From Chionoecetes opilio (taxonomy: Eukaryota; Arthropoda; Malacostraca; Decapoda; Majidae): 64,000 nucleotides of DNA. The DNA lies in NCBI GenBank assembly GCA_016584305.1, contig JACEEZ010026245.1, forward strand, positions 255,394 through 319,393, read 5' to 3'. The notes under the pieces are model-generated. The model made no database searches, was not told the DNA's origin, and saw nothing but the letters and a program-made list of their open reading frames with translations. Every line of letters begins with the position of its first letter. Positions within the stretch are counted from its first letter, which is position 1. The translations under genes were made by a program, and so were the position numbers. This document shows, one piece after another, positions 45,501 through 54,744 of the stretch.

Positions 45501-48500
45501 AACCCGCCCCACTATCTGGCAACCCTGATGTTACAGTGAACCAGGGTTGCCACTGCCAAGGAAATGTCCTGATTTCAAGGAAATTTAGGCCTGAGAAGGA
45601 AATTTCTAAGGAAACCCAAAATCTAAGGAAATCTTAAGGAAATTCATTTTTTTCGGACATGTTAAAATTTGTGTGTATTTAAAATGTATTTACAAATGTA
45701 TTTCAATACAATTGATGTATTTAATGTTTAGTATTTAAATACATTCGTAAAATGTATTTAGTATTCAGTATTTAAATACATTTCTTCCATGTATTTAGTA
45801 TTTAGTATTTAAATACATTGAATGTATTTAGTGCCCCGCTCTGGCTGTTTCTTCCATCTTTGTTATCAGCTTAAAAATTGTTATTAAGTCTCCTCTTTCT
45901 CTTCTCTGCTCGAGTGTTGGTAATTTTATTTCCTTCAACCTTTATGTGTTTGCAGCATTTTGAAGGGCTGCCAATTGTGATATAAGGGAAATATACACTG
46001 GTGGTCCCGTCTCCTTGTCTCAATGCCTCAATCTTATCTTTAAAAACATGAATACTTTTGGCATCTATGATTTTGTGTTGGCAGCATTCTGAAGGGCTGT
46101 CCCAGGATGAAGCGGGTAGCCTGCCCCAGCCTGCAGCTTGACCCGGGCTTCGTCACCACGCTGGACGACATCCTGAGGTCGCGGCCCGGCAAGCTGACCA
46201 TTGAGGCGCGCGACACCGGCGTTCACCTGAGCGACGTCCAGTACGACAAAAAAAAGCTGGCCTTCGAACACACTCGTAAGTTCACTGTGTCATTAACCCC
46301 TTCACGCCCAGATCTTTCCTTTACTATAAAAAATTGTATGTTGTCGAGCCATAACATTTCAAAAAGTAACTGAATATACCAAATTAGTTAGTGGACAAGG
46401 ATACTAAACAGGTCATATCTATAAAATATTACTTATATTCACTAAAAATTGTCTAATGTTAGCCAAATTACAATAGAAATTATGCTCTGGGTCTCAAGGG
46501 GTTAATGCTTCAGATGTAGGCCTTCAATATTTAGTTTGTGTGTCTACTGAATGATGATCTTTATTCCCTTGCCTCAGAAACAGTGTGTGTACATCAGAGT
46601 TTTTATTCACAGGTGACTTGCCCTTCCTCTTCGACCCCTTCAGCTATGACAGTGGTGAGTGTTCATGTCTCCTGGGTTTACCTAGTTGTGTTTACCTAGT
46701 TGTGTTTACCTAGTTGTATTTACCTAGTTGTGTTTACCTACTTGTGTTTACCTAGTTGTATTTACCTAGTTGTGTTTACCTAGTTGTGTTTACCTAGTTG
46801 TATTTACCTAGTTGTGTTTACCTAGTTGTATTTACCTAGTTGTGTTTACCTAGTTGTGTTTACCTAGTTGTATTTACCTAGTTGTGTTTACCTAGTTGTG
46901 TTTTACCTAGTTGTGTTTACCTAGTTGTGTTTACCTAGTTGTATTTACCTAGTTGTATTTACCTAGTTGTGTTTACCTCGTTGTATTTACCTAGTTGTAT
47001 TTACCTAGTTGTGTTTACCTAGTTGTATTTACCTAGTTGTGTTTACCTAGTTGTATTTACCTAGTTGTGTTTACCTAGTTGTATTTACCTAGTTGTGTTT
47101 ACCTAGTTGTATTTACCTAGTTGTATTTACCTAGTTGTGTTTACCTAGTTGTGTTTACCTAGTTGTGTTTACCTAGTTGTGTTTACCTAGTTGTGTTTAC
47201 CTAGTTGTATTTACCTAGTTGTATTTACCTAGTTGTGTTTACCTAGTTGTGTTTACCTAGTTGTATTTACCTAGTTGTATTTACCTAGTTGTGTTTACCT
47301 AGTTGTGTTTACCTAGTTGTGTTTACCTAGTTGTATTTACCTAGTTGTGTTTACCTAGTTGTATTTACCTAGTTGTATTTACCTAGTTGTGTTTACCTAG
47401 TTGTATTTACCTAGTTGTATTTACCTAGTTGTGTTTACCTAGTTGTATTTACCTAGTTGTGTTTACCTAGTTGTATTTACCTAGTTGTATTTACCTAGTT
47501 GTGTTTACCTAGTTGTGTTTACCTAGTTGTGTTTACCTAGTTGTATTTACCTAGTTGTGTTTACCTAGTTGTGTTTACCTAGTTGTGTTTACCTAGTTGT
47601 ATTTACCTAGTTGTGTTTACCTAGTTGTGTTTACCTAGTTGTATTTAGCTAGTTGTGTTTTACAGGGCCTGAGCTACACTCGTGGGGTCCCGTCTCCGTT
47701 TCTACATTTATCCAGTCTTTCCTTCAACTGGTACACATAATTTGCCGATATCACCTCATTTAGTCCATTCCAAACTTCTACATTGCTGTGAGGGAAGCTG
47801 TAGTTCTTGATGTTGTTCAGGCATCTCCCTTGTCCTAGTTGTTTTGTATGTCCTCTTGTGTAGCCACCTTCTCTTTGTTTCCAAGTCAGTAGTCTCTCAT
47901 GGTCTGTGTGTGTGTGTGTGTGTGTGTGTTTCCAAGTCAGTAGTCTGTCATTGTGTGTGTGTTTCCAAGTCAGTAGTCTCTCATTGTGTGTGTGTGTGTG
48001 TGTGTGTGTTTCCGAGTCAGTAGTCTCTCATTGTCTGTGTGTGTGTGTGTGTTTCCAAGTCAGTAGTCTCTCATTGTCTGTGTGTGTGTGTGTGTGTGTT
48101 TCCGAGTCGGTAGTCTGTCATTGTCTGTGTGTGTGTGTGTGTGTTTCCGAGTCAGTAGTCTCTCATTGTCTGTGTGTGTGTGTGTGTGTGTGTTTCCGAG
48201 TCAGTAGTCTCTCATTGTCTGTGTGTGTGTGTGTTTCCGAGTCAGTAGTCTGTCATTGTCTGTGTGTGTGTGTGTTCAGAGTCAGTAGTCTGTCATTGTG
48301 TGTGTGTGTGTGTTTCAGAGTCAGTAGTCTCTCATTGTCTGTGTGTGTGTGTGTGTGTGTGTTTCAGAGTCAGTAGTCTGTCATTGTGTGTGTGTGTGTG
48401 TTTTCAGAGTCAGTAGTCTCTCATTGTCTGTGTGTGTGTGTGTGTGTGTTTCCGAGTCAGTAGTTTCTCATTGTCTGTGTGTGTGTGTTTCCGAGTCAGT

Positions 48501-48877
48501 AGTTTCTCATTGTCTTGTGTGTGTGTGTGTGTGTGTGTGTGTTTCCGAGTCAGTAGTCTGTCATTGTCTGTGTATGTGTTTCCGAGTCAGTAGTCTCTCA
48601 TTGTCTGTGTGTGTGTGTGTGTGTGTTTCCGAGTCAGTAGTCTGTCGTTGTCTGTGTGTGTGTGTGTGTGTGTGTTTCCGAGTCAGTAGTCTGTCGTTGT
48701 CTGTGCGTGTGTGTGTGTGTTTCCGAGTCAGTAGTCTCATTGTCTGTGTGTGTGTGTGTGTGTTTCCGAGTCAGTAGTCTGTCGTTGTCTGTGTGTGTGT
48801 GTGTTGCCGAGTCAGTAGTCTGTCATTGTCTGTGTGTGTGTGTGTGTGTGTGTGTTGCAGAGTCAGTAGTCTGTCAT

Positions 48878-48908
<31 letters not shown>

Positions 48909-49302
48909 TGCCGAGTCAGTAGTCTGTCATTGTCTGTGTGTGTGTGTGTGTGTGTGTTGCCGAGTCAGTAGTCTGTCATTGTCTGTGTGTGTGTGTGTGT
49001 GTTGCAGAGTCAGTAGTCTCTCATTGTCTGTGTGTGTGTGTGTGTGTTTCCGAGTCAGTAGTCTGTCGTTGTGTGTGTGTGTGTGTGTGTGTGTTGCCGA
49101 GTCAGTAGTCTGTCATTGTCTGTGTGTGTGTGTGTGTGTTTTCCGAGTCAGTAGTCTGTCATTGTCTGTGTGTGTGTGTGTGGGGTGTTGCCGAGTCAGT
49201 AGTCTGTCATTGTCTGTGGTGTGTGTGTGTTGCAGAGTCAGTAGTCTGTCATTGTCTGTTGTGTGTGTGTGTGTGTGTGTTGCCGAGTCAGTAGTCTGTC
49301 AT

Positions 49303-49335
<33 letters not shown>

Positions 49336-49357
49336 TGCCGAGTCAGTAGTCTGTCAT

Positions 49358-49388
<31 letters not shown>

Positions 49389-49491
49389 TTCTGAGTCAGT
49401 AGTCTGTCATTGTCTGTGTGTGTGTGTGTGTTTTCCGAGTCAGTAGTCTCATTGTCTGTGTGTGTGTGTGTTTCCGAGTCAGTAGTCTGTC

Positions 49492-49523
<32 letters not shown>

Positions 49524-52500
49524 GCAGAGTCAGTAGTCTGTCATTGTCTGTGTGTGTGTGTGTGTGTGTTTCCGAGTCAGTAGTCTCTCATTGTCTGTGT
49601 GTGTGTGTGTTTCCGAGTCAGTAGTCTCTCATTGTCTGTGTGCGTGTGTGTGTTGCCAAGTCAGTAGTCTCTCATTGTCTGTGTGTGTGTGTGTGTTGCC
49701 GAGTCAGTAGTCTGTCATTGTCTGTGTGTGTGTGTGTGTGTTTCCGAGTCAGTAGTCTCTCATTGTCTGTGTGTGTGTGTGTGTGTGTGTTGCCAAGTCA
49801 GTAGTCTCTCATTGTCTGTGTGTGTGTGTGTTGCCGAGTCAGTAGTCTGTCATTGTCTCGCTGCCTCAACATTTGTGAGTTGTTGGCTGCCCACCAAGGG
49901 TTTACCTGCTATGAGGGAAGGGGATATTTAATTTGTCTATCTATATCTATTTTCATATATCCATATATTTTGGACATGTATTTTTATGATCAAACTGCTC
50001 TACCATAGATAACACTATAGTCGCCAGTCACTCGCCACTGCACTAATGTCGCCAGGCACAATATATTACGAATTTTAGCCTCACTACAGACTTTTATGTG
50101 CCACTGAAGACATGCAGTGTGATGTACATAATATAAACTACTGTGCATCATCTTCAGTGACACATAAAAGTCTGTAGTGAGGCTAAAATTTGTAATATAT
50201 TGTGCCTGGTGACATTAGTGCAGTGGCGAGTGACTGGCGACTATAGTGTTATCTACGGGAGGTTTTTTTTTTATGTTTGGGAGAAGGCCTCATATATTCA
50301 AGGCAAAATAATATGAATTGTATCTGCAATGGCCGTCCCTCAGTGCTCTCCAGAAGGAATGACTGTGATGGAAAGCGTACAAGTTTATTATAATAGCTTG
50401 TATTTCCCAACATTTCCTTCATTGCTTCCTGGCATTCCCTAGCCATTAACTTGTATTTCCAACATTTCCTTCATTGCTTCCTGCCTTTCCCTAACCATTA
50501 ACTTGTATTTCCAACATTTCCTTCATTGCTTCCTGCCTTTCCCTAACCATTAACTTGTATTTCCAACATTTCCTTCATTGCTTCCTGCCTTTCCCTAACC
50601 ATTAACTTGTATTTCCAACATTTCCTTCATTGCTTCCTATCTTTCCCTAACCATTAACTTGTATTTCCAACATTTCCTTCATTGCTTCCTGCCTTTCCCT
50701 AACCATTAACTTGTATTTCCAACATTTCCTTCATTGCTTCCTGCCTTTCCCTAACCATTAACTTGTATTTCCAACATTTCCTTCATTGCTTCCTATCTTT
50801 CCCTAACCATTAACTTGTATTTCCAACATTTCCTTCATTCCTTCCTGGCATTCCCTAACCATTAACTTGTATTTCCAACATTTCCTTCATTCCTTCCTGG
50901 CATTCCCTAACCATTAACTTGTATTTCCAACATTTCCTTCATTCCTTCCTGGCATTCCCTAACCATTAACTTGTATTTCCAACATTTCCTTCATTCCTTC
51001 CTGGCATTCCCTAACCATTAACTTGTATTTCCAACATTTCCTTCACTGCTTCCTGCCTTTCCCTAACCATTAACTTGTATTTCCAACATTTCCTTCACTG
51101 CTTCCTGCCTTTCCCTAACCATTAACTTGTATTTCCAACATTTCCTTCACTGCTTCCTGCCTTTCCCTAACCATTAACTTGTATTTCCAACATTTCCTTC
51201 ATTCCTTCCTGGCATTCCCTAACCATTAACTTGTATTTCCAACATTTCCTTCATTGCTTCCTGCCTTTCCCTAACCATTAACTTGTATTTCCAACATTTC
51301 CTTCATTGCTTCCTGCCTTTCCCTAACCATTAGCTTGTATTTCCAACATTTCCTTCATTCCTTCCTGCCTTTCCCTAACCATTAACTTGTATTTCCAACA
51401 TTTCCTTCCTGGCATTCCCTCTGTACCTGTTATTTACTTTAGTTCTTAAGTTCATTCCCTTATGTCTGTATAGTATGTTGTTATTGTTTTTCCTGTTTGC
51501 CTTCGGGTGAGAATAAAATGATCAGTATTGTTATTATTGTTTACAGATGACTCTGATTACTCTGACAACAGCTTCAACACCAGCTGGTACGACAGTGAGA
51601 TGGACTTTGCCGACCACTACCTCTTTGACGACGACGTGAGTAACAGTAGTAACAGTACTGTGTATGTGTGTTGTCCTGTGTTGATATATGTATAGCCATA
51701 GTGTTGTCTTCTATGTATGAGTATGTATGAGTAGTAGATGCAGTGGGTACTAGAGGATCAGCCTAGTGACATGGGAGGACAGTGCTAGAATATGTGAGAG
51801 TATAGACATTCTTTACCTGTGACTCGGATCAAGGCAAGGAATGGAAATGGAAGTCATGGGTTGGAAATAAGGAAAAACTGGTTTGAAATGGGGAAAACTG
51901 GTCAGAAATAGGGAAAAACTGGTTTGAAATGGGGAAAACTGGTCAGAAATAGGGAAAAACTGGTTTGAAATGGGGAAAACTGGTCAGAAATAGGGAAAAA
52001 CTGGTTTGAAATGGGGAAAAACTGGTTTGAAATGGGGGAAAACTGGTTTGAAATGGGGAAAACTGGTCAGAAATAGGGAAAAACTGGTTTGAAATGGGGA
52101 AAACTGGTCAGAAATAGGGAAAAACTGGTTTGAAATGGGGAAAACTGGTCAGAAATAGGGAAACATTTGTTTGAAATGGGGGAAACTGGTCAGAAATAGG
52201 GAAAAACTGGTTTGAAATGGGGGAAACTGGTTAGAAATAGGGAAAAACTTGTTTGAATGGGGGAAAACTGGTCAGAAATAGGGAAACATTTGTTTGAAAT
52301 GGGGGAAACTGGTCAGAAATAGGGAAAAACTGGTTTGAAATGGGGGAAAATGGTTAGAAATAGGGAAAAACTTGTTTGAAATGGGGGAAAACTGGTCAGA
52401 AATAGGGAAAAACTGGTTTGAAATGGGGGAAAACTGGTCAGAAATAGGGAAAAACTGGTTTGAAATGGGGCAAACTGGTTAGAAATAGGGAAAAACTTGT

Positions 52501-54107
52501 TTGAAATGGGGAAAACTGGTCAAATAGGGAAAAACTGGTTTGAAATGGGGAAAACTGGTCAGAAATAGGGAAAAACTGGTTTGAAATGGGGGAAACTGGT
52601 TAGAAATAGGGAAAAACTGGTTTGAAATGGGGAAAAAAAGTTAGAAATAGGGAAAAACTGGTCAGAAATAGGGAAAAACTGGTTTGAAATTGGGGAAAAC
52701 TGGTCAGAAATAGGGAAAAAACTGGTTTGAAATGGGGGGAAACTGGTCAGAAATAGGAAAAACTGGTTTGAAATGGGGAAAACAAGTTAGAAATAGGGAA
52801 AAACTGGTTTGAAATGGGGAAAACAAGTTAGAAATAGGGAAAAACTGGTTTGAAATGGGGAAACTGGTCAGAAATAGGGAAAAACTGGTTTGAAATGAGG
52901 AAAAACTGGTCAGAAATAGGGAAAAACTGGTTTGAAATGAGGAAAAACTGGTCAGAAATAGGGAAAAACTGGTTTGAAATGGGGAAAAACGGGTCAGAAA
53001 TAGGGAAAAACTGGTCAGAAATGGAGGAAAACTGGTCAGAAATAGGGAAAAATTTGTTTGAAATGGGGAAAACTGGTTTGAAATGGGGAAAACTGGTTAG
53101 AAATGGAAAAACTGGTTTGAAATGGGGAAAACTGGTTAGAAATGGAAAAACTGGTTTGAAATGGGGAAAACTAGTCAGAAATAGGGAAAAACTGGTTTGA
53201 AATGGGGAAAACGTCAGAAATAGGGAAAAAACTGGTCAGAAATAGGGAAAAAACTGGTTGAAATGGGGAAAACTGGTCAGAAATAGGGAAAAACTGGTTT
53301 GAAATGGGGGAAACTGGTCAGAAATAGGGAAAAAACTGGTTTGAAATGGGGAATACTGGTCAGAAATAGGGAAAAACTGGTTTGAAATGGGGGAAAACTG
53401 GTCAGAAATAGGGAAAACTGGTTTGAAATGGGGGAAAACTGGTCAGAAATAGGGAAAAACTGGTTTGAAATGGGTGAAACTGGTCAGAAATAGGGAAAAC
53501 TGGTTTGAAATGGGGAAAACTGGTCAGAAATAGGGGAAAACTGGTCAGAAATAGGGAAAAACTGGTTTGAAATGGGGAAAAACTGGTTTGAAATGGGGGA
53601 AACTGGTCAGAAATAGGGGAAAACTGGTCAGAAATAGGGAAAAACTTGTTTGAAATGGGGGAAAACTGGTCAGAAATAAGGAAAAACTGGTTTGAAATGG
53701 GGAAAACTGGTCAGAAATAGGGAAAAACTGGTTTGAAATGGGGAAAACTGGTCAGAAATAGGGAAAAACTGGTTTGAAATGGGGAAAACTGGTCAGAAAT
53801 AGGGAAAAACTGGTTTACAAATAGGGTGGTAAATGATTGGAATGGACTCAATCGTCAGGTGGTCAGTACGGAGTCAATAGGGAGTTTTAAAAGGAGGCTG
53901 GACAGTGTGATGGATGGGGATGAAAGGTGGAGGTAGGTAGTGTTAATACCTACGAGAGACCTACACTACCAGGTATAGGTCTCACAGCCTCTTGTTGCTT
54001 CCTTATGTTCTTATGTTTCTTTACAGTTCCACAGTGACCTCCTAGATGCGGCTGTGATGCTTGCTGCCTGGAATGTAGAGGAGCCTGATCTGGTGTGGAG
54101 TGTGTGA
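23798..54107 (+). CDS. RRM + F-box + leucine-rich-repeat protein, 14 coding exons, 636 aa (no established name known to me)
   Basis: Coding exons: 23798-23995, 25473-25609, 27811-28052, 35320-35523, 36607-36722, 36960-37088, 37520-37626, 37803-37920, 39675-39758, 42249-42421, 46085-46275, 46613-46654, 51547-51635, 54027-54107. All splice phases agree (1911 nt). Residues 14-44 are Gly/Arg-rich with RGG-like motifs. Residues 57-136 form an RRM with RNP2 VFVSNL (58-63) and RNP1 KGYGFVKV (97-104). Residues 168-206 are an F-box ([20 protein letters not shown], then VCRRWQML). About 210-565 hold FBXL-style LRRs ([30 protein letters not shown]). The tail is acidic. Inference: an SCF ubiquitin-ligase substrate receptor that binds RNA, or uses RNA to find its target. 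The start codon is the first Met of the RRM exon, but the frame stays open to acceptor CTCTACAG at 23775, so an upstream coding exon is possible. Tandem arrays dominate its introns. Confidence 0.88.
24440..24710 (+). repeat. Intron 1 duplicated segment, copy 1
   Basis: GTTTGCAGGTGTGAGAGCCT, ACACCAACAATTGTGCTGCC and AAAATATGTATTTCTATGGC recur in order at 25090-25345. Single-base indels separate the copies. Between them (24736-25060) lies AT-rich DNA with inverted AAACTATAGTTTTTGGG-type motifs. Confidence 0.75.
25090..25345 (+). repeat. Intron 1 duplicated segment, copy 2
   Basis: Direct-orientation partner of 24440-24710. It lies about 130 bp before the acceptor of exon 2; a TG run (25440-25468) follows and leads into the acceptor. 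Confidence 0.75.
25617..26420. repeat. ACAGACAGACAC array at the start of F-box gene intron 2
   Basis: About 800 bp of ACAGACAGACACACAGAT-type units beginning some 8-15 bp after the exon 2 donor. Open frames on either strand (TDRQTHRQ or CVCLCVCV) are artefacts. Confidence 0.95.
26421..26816. other. Intron 2 sequence without recognised features
   Basis: AT-rich. A block with TTAGCCCAATAAAGAGG recurs in variants at 26690 and 27190-27310 (GCCTAAATATAAGTCAGTTT, GCCCAAATAGGAGCCAGTTT), so the intron is built partly of diverged local repeats. Confidence 0.4.
26817..27171. mobile_element. pogo/Tigger-like MITE, 355 bp
   Basis: Same ends as 13863-14216; lies in intron 2 of the F-box gene. Confidence 0.8.
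27345..27677 (-). mobile_element. Probable TA-type MITE with GTCGGAT motifs
   Basis: Several GGTCGGATAATTGG and GTCGGATGTTTGGA motifs, a poly(A) run (27538-27576) and a right end TTGGCTGTA. In reverse it starts TACAGCCAAATTCCCAAC, like CAG-ended pogo elements. The left end (near AATTATCCGACC) is uncertain. Confidence 0.45.
28080..35010 (+). repeat. 6.9-kb minisatellite, 31-bp unit with 12-bp optional insert
   Basis: About 190-200 units (length divided by unit, not counted singly) of GTGAGGGGCTTCAGTGGTAG, then TCCTTATAACA. A variant adds GCTGTGTGAGGG or GCTGCTTGAGGG. A T/G alternation (GGTAGTCC versus GGTGGTCC) creates higher-order patterns. The first, diverged units begin about 28 bp inside intron 3, which splits the F-box codons between Gly192 and Val193. 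Each unit contains ACAGTGAGG, a weak donor-like motif. Confidence 0.97.
35038..35218 (+). mobile_element. LINE-A 3' end
   Basis: ACAAATAGGGTGGTGAAGGA to TTCCTTATGTTCTGATG, located between the giant array and the acceptor of exon 4. Confidence 0.7.
35595..36120 (+). repeat. 51-bp array in frame with a LINE-like ORF end
   Basis: About ten copies of a 51-bp unit, each translating as [17 protein letters not shown]. It begins about 70 bp after the exon 4 donor, behind a short GACA run. The last unit continues into [10 protein letters not shown] and a stop. The sequence GCCGTCTAACCTCATAA near its end recurs on the minus strand near 62310, so the unit comes from a retroelement ORF end. Bases 36150-36600 hold nothing else I recognise. 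Confidence 0.85.
37117..37329. mobile_element. Decayed PAL1 palindromic MITE
   Basis: Keeps CACCACTGCACTAATG on the left and GGCGACTCTAGTGTTATTGA on the right, with CTACAGACTTGTAGGGGCCA near the centre. It occupies intron 6 of the F-box gene. Confidence 0.6.
37945..39495. repeat. 27-bp minisatellite in F-box gene intron 8
   Basis: About 57 copies of CCTGAAAGATCTCCCTACTT plus ATTAACC, starting 25-30 bp after the donor. Units from about 38520 to 39310 show many single-base indels; those before and after do not. The long minus-strand frame (SREIFQGLI repeats) is due to the 27-bp period. Confidence 0.95.
39812..40988. mobile_element. Foldback element with expanded CCTAA-like core
   Basis: Arms AAACTATTATTTTCTGGTGA and CACCAGAAAAAAATAGTTTC are inverted, flanked by TTTGACACCGAATTCAC and its partner. 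The loop (39985-40905) is about 58 copies of the 16-bp unit CTAACCTAACCTTTGT with GCC/GTC and CCGAACC variants. Confidence 0.85.
41119..41346 (+). mobile_element. LINE-A 3' end
   Basis: AAATAGGGAGAAACTAGTTC, the RT frame end and the full tail; it passes directly into the array that follows. Confidence 0.75.
41340..42245 (+). repeat. 49/50-bp array grown from the LINE-A tail
   Basis: About 18 copies of TTATCACGTGTAGGTCTCCC, then AGCCTCTTGTAGCTTCCTTA and TGTTCTTATG, some lacking AGCTTC. The array runs to within 4 bp of the acceptor of exon 10 at 42248. Confidence 0.92.
42401..44275 (+). repeat. 31-bp array of tandem splice donors (F-box gene exon 10 end)
   Basis: Unit: CCCCATGAAGTGCTGTTTAG followed by GTGAGTGCTGG. 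The founder is the real exon 10 end, CCCCATGAAGTGCTGTTCAG, plus its donor GTGAGTGCTGG. About 60 copies follow (length divided by unit). Nearly all keep AG|GTGAGT; some read AG|GCGAGT with a GTCAGTCC variant, a few AAGTGAGT. The real exon is the leftmost copy. Confidence 0.97.
44386..45309 (-). mobile_element. LINE-B 3' end, minus strand, interrupted by a MITE
   Basis: The minus frame reads [20 protein letters not shown], then [16 protein letters not shown] and a stop, another non-LTR RT C-terminus distinct from LINE-A. The tail is split by the MITE at 44401-45047. A hAT-like element begins at its other side at 45310; LINE-B-like sequence resumes after 45843. Confidence 0.75.
44401..45047. mobile_element. 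pogo-like MITE with TACAGTAAAAGCC ends, 647 bp
   Basis: TACAGTAAAAGCCTTATAAC and GTTATAAGGCTTTTACTGTA (in the partner form GAGTTATAAGG) are inverted ends. Left flank TTACC and right flank GTTGTGTTTTACAGGG restore the LINE-B tail around a single TA, so TA is the duplicated target. The interior carries the GC-rich dispersed repeat seen at 8930-9299. Confidence 0.85.
45310..45843. mobile_element. hAT-like MITE, 534 bp
   Basis: CAGAGCGGGGCACTA at the left, TAGTGCCCCGCTCTG at the right. The flanks TCTGTTTC and GCTGTTTC match at 7 of 8 bases, fitting an 8-bp duplication. The interior is rich in ATTTAAATAC repeats. Confidence 0.75.
46293..46505 (-). mobile_element. piggyBac-like MITE, 213 bp
   Basis: TTAACCCCTTCACGCCCAGA to CTCAAGGGGTTAA, minus orientation relative to the copy at 11101. 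It fills most of the short intron 11 of the F-box gene. Confidence 0.8.
46677..47647. repeat. 14-bp array (TTTACCTAGTTGTG), about 69 copies
   Basis: The unit alternates TTGTG and TTGTA and starts about 22 bp after the exon 12 donor. It is continuous with the tail of the LINE-B copy at 47648, so it is an expanded LINE-B 3' tail. Confidence 0.95.
47648..47900 (-). mobile_element. LINE-B 3' end, minus strand, uninterrupted copy
   Basis: Same sequence as 45048-45309 without the MITE: TTGTGTTTTACAGGGCCTGA, then CTACATTTATCCAGTC and on. It serves as the empty site for the insertion at 44401. Confidence 0.75.
47900..49858. repeat. TG-run array with LINE-B-derived spacer
   Basis: About 45 units: a (TG)n run of variable length, then TTTCCGAGTCAGTAGTCTCT and CATTGTC. 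The spacer is the LINE-B segment directly upstream (TTTCCAAGTCAGTAGTCTCT). Cys/Val-rich open frames in it are artefacts. Confidence 0.92.
50001..50262. mobile_element. PAL1 palindromic MITE, 262 bp
   Basis: TAGATAACACTATAGTCGCC and GGCGACTATAGTGTTATCTA are inverted ends with pairing almost throughout. It lies in intron 12. Confidence 0.85.
50430..51420. repeat. 52-bp minisatellite in F-box gene intron 12
   Basis: About 19 copies of ATTAACTTGTATTTCCAACA, then TTTCCTTCATTGCTTCCTGC and CTTTCCCTAACC. Sub-variants (GGCATT, CACTG, CTATC) occur in blocks. Confidence 0.95.
51865..53805. repeat. 40-bp array from the 5' side of a LINE-A fragment
   Basis: About 48 copies of AACTGGTTTGAAATGGGGAA alternating with AACTGGTCAGAAATAGGGAA. 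It merges into the LINE-A copy at 53806, whose start AAATAGGGAAAAACTGGTTT is the same motif. Bases 51640-51864 hold nothing recognised. Confidence 0.93.
53806..54019 (+). mobile_element. LINE-A 3' end abutting the last F-box exon
   Basis: ACAAATAGGGTGGTAAATGA to TTCCTTATGTTCTTATG; the acceptor TTTCTTTACAG of exon 14 follows within 8 bp. Confidence 0.78.
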
Positions 54108-54380
54108 GTGTGTGTGAGACTGTGTGTGTTAACAGCATTCATGTCTCAAAGCAAAGCCTAACAAGGATATTTATATTTTCTTGCAGTATCAAAGTTATTT
54201 TTCAACACAATTCCTGTTGTTTTTTTTTAGTTTATTACAATGTTATAAACTTAAGTGAATTAATTACCATAAATGTTTATTGTATAATTATTTACCACAT
54301 TCAGTTTGAGTCATATTATGCAACGAGAAGTGAGTGAGTGAAGCAAGAGTGAGTTCAGAGGTCATTATCACAGAGGTAGA

Positions 54381-54744
54381 GTCTATTTTATTTATTAGGG
54401 TCAAAATGCAGTAAGGAAGTAACGCCCCCTGCCTGCCCTTCTATTCTACGGGGCAGCTGATTGGTGCACTCCTCGTATCATCACTACCAATCACAATATC
54501 TTCACTACTTAACAGCGGCGTGACCACTGGACAGCAATCTTCACTACAAAGGGATTTTAGATTTTGTCACCCTCTGTAGTGAAGATTGCTCTGTCCAGTG
54601 GTCACGCCGCTGTTAAGTAGTGAAGATATGGTGATTGGTAGTGATGATACGAGGAATGCACCAATCAGCTGCCCCGTAGAATAGAAGGGGAGGCAGGGGG
54701 CGTGGCTTCCTTACTGCATTTTGACCCTAATAAATAAAATAGAC
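54381..54744. mobile_element. 364-bp near-perfect foldback MITE in the 3' UTR region
   Basis: GTCTATTTTATTTATTAGGG to its exact inverse at the right; arms of about 165 bp pair nearly fully around a loop near 54550. It lies 270 bp after the F-box gene stop. Confidence 0.88.

Noticed and set aside
47906..49931. Series of Cys/Val/Ser frames up to 217 aa
   Set aside because: Translation of TG runs and the LINE-B spacer; frame shifts with run length.
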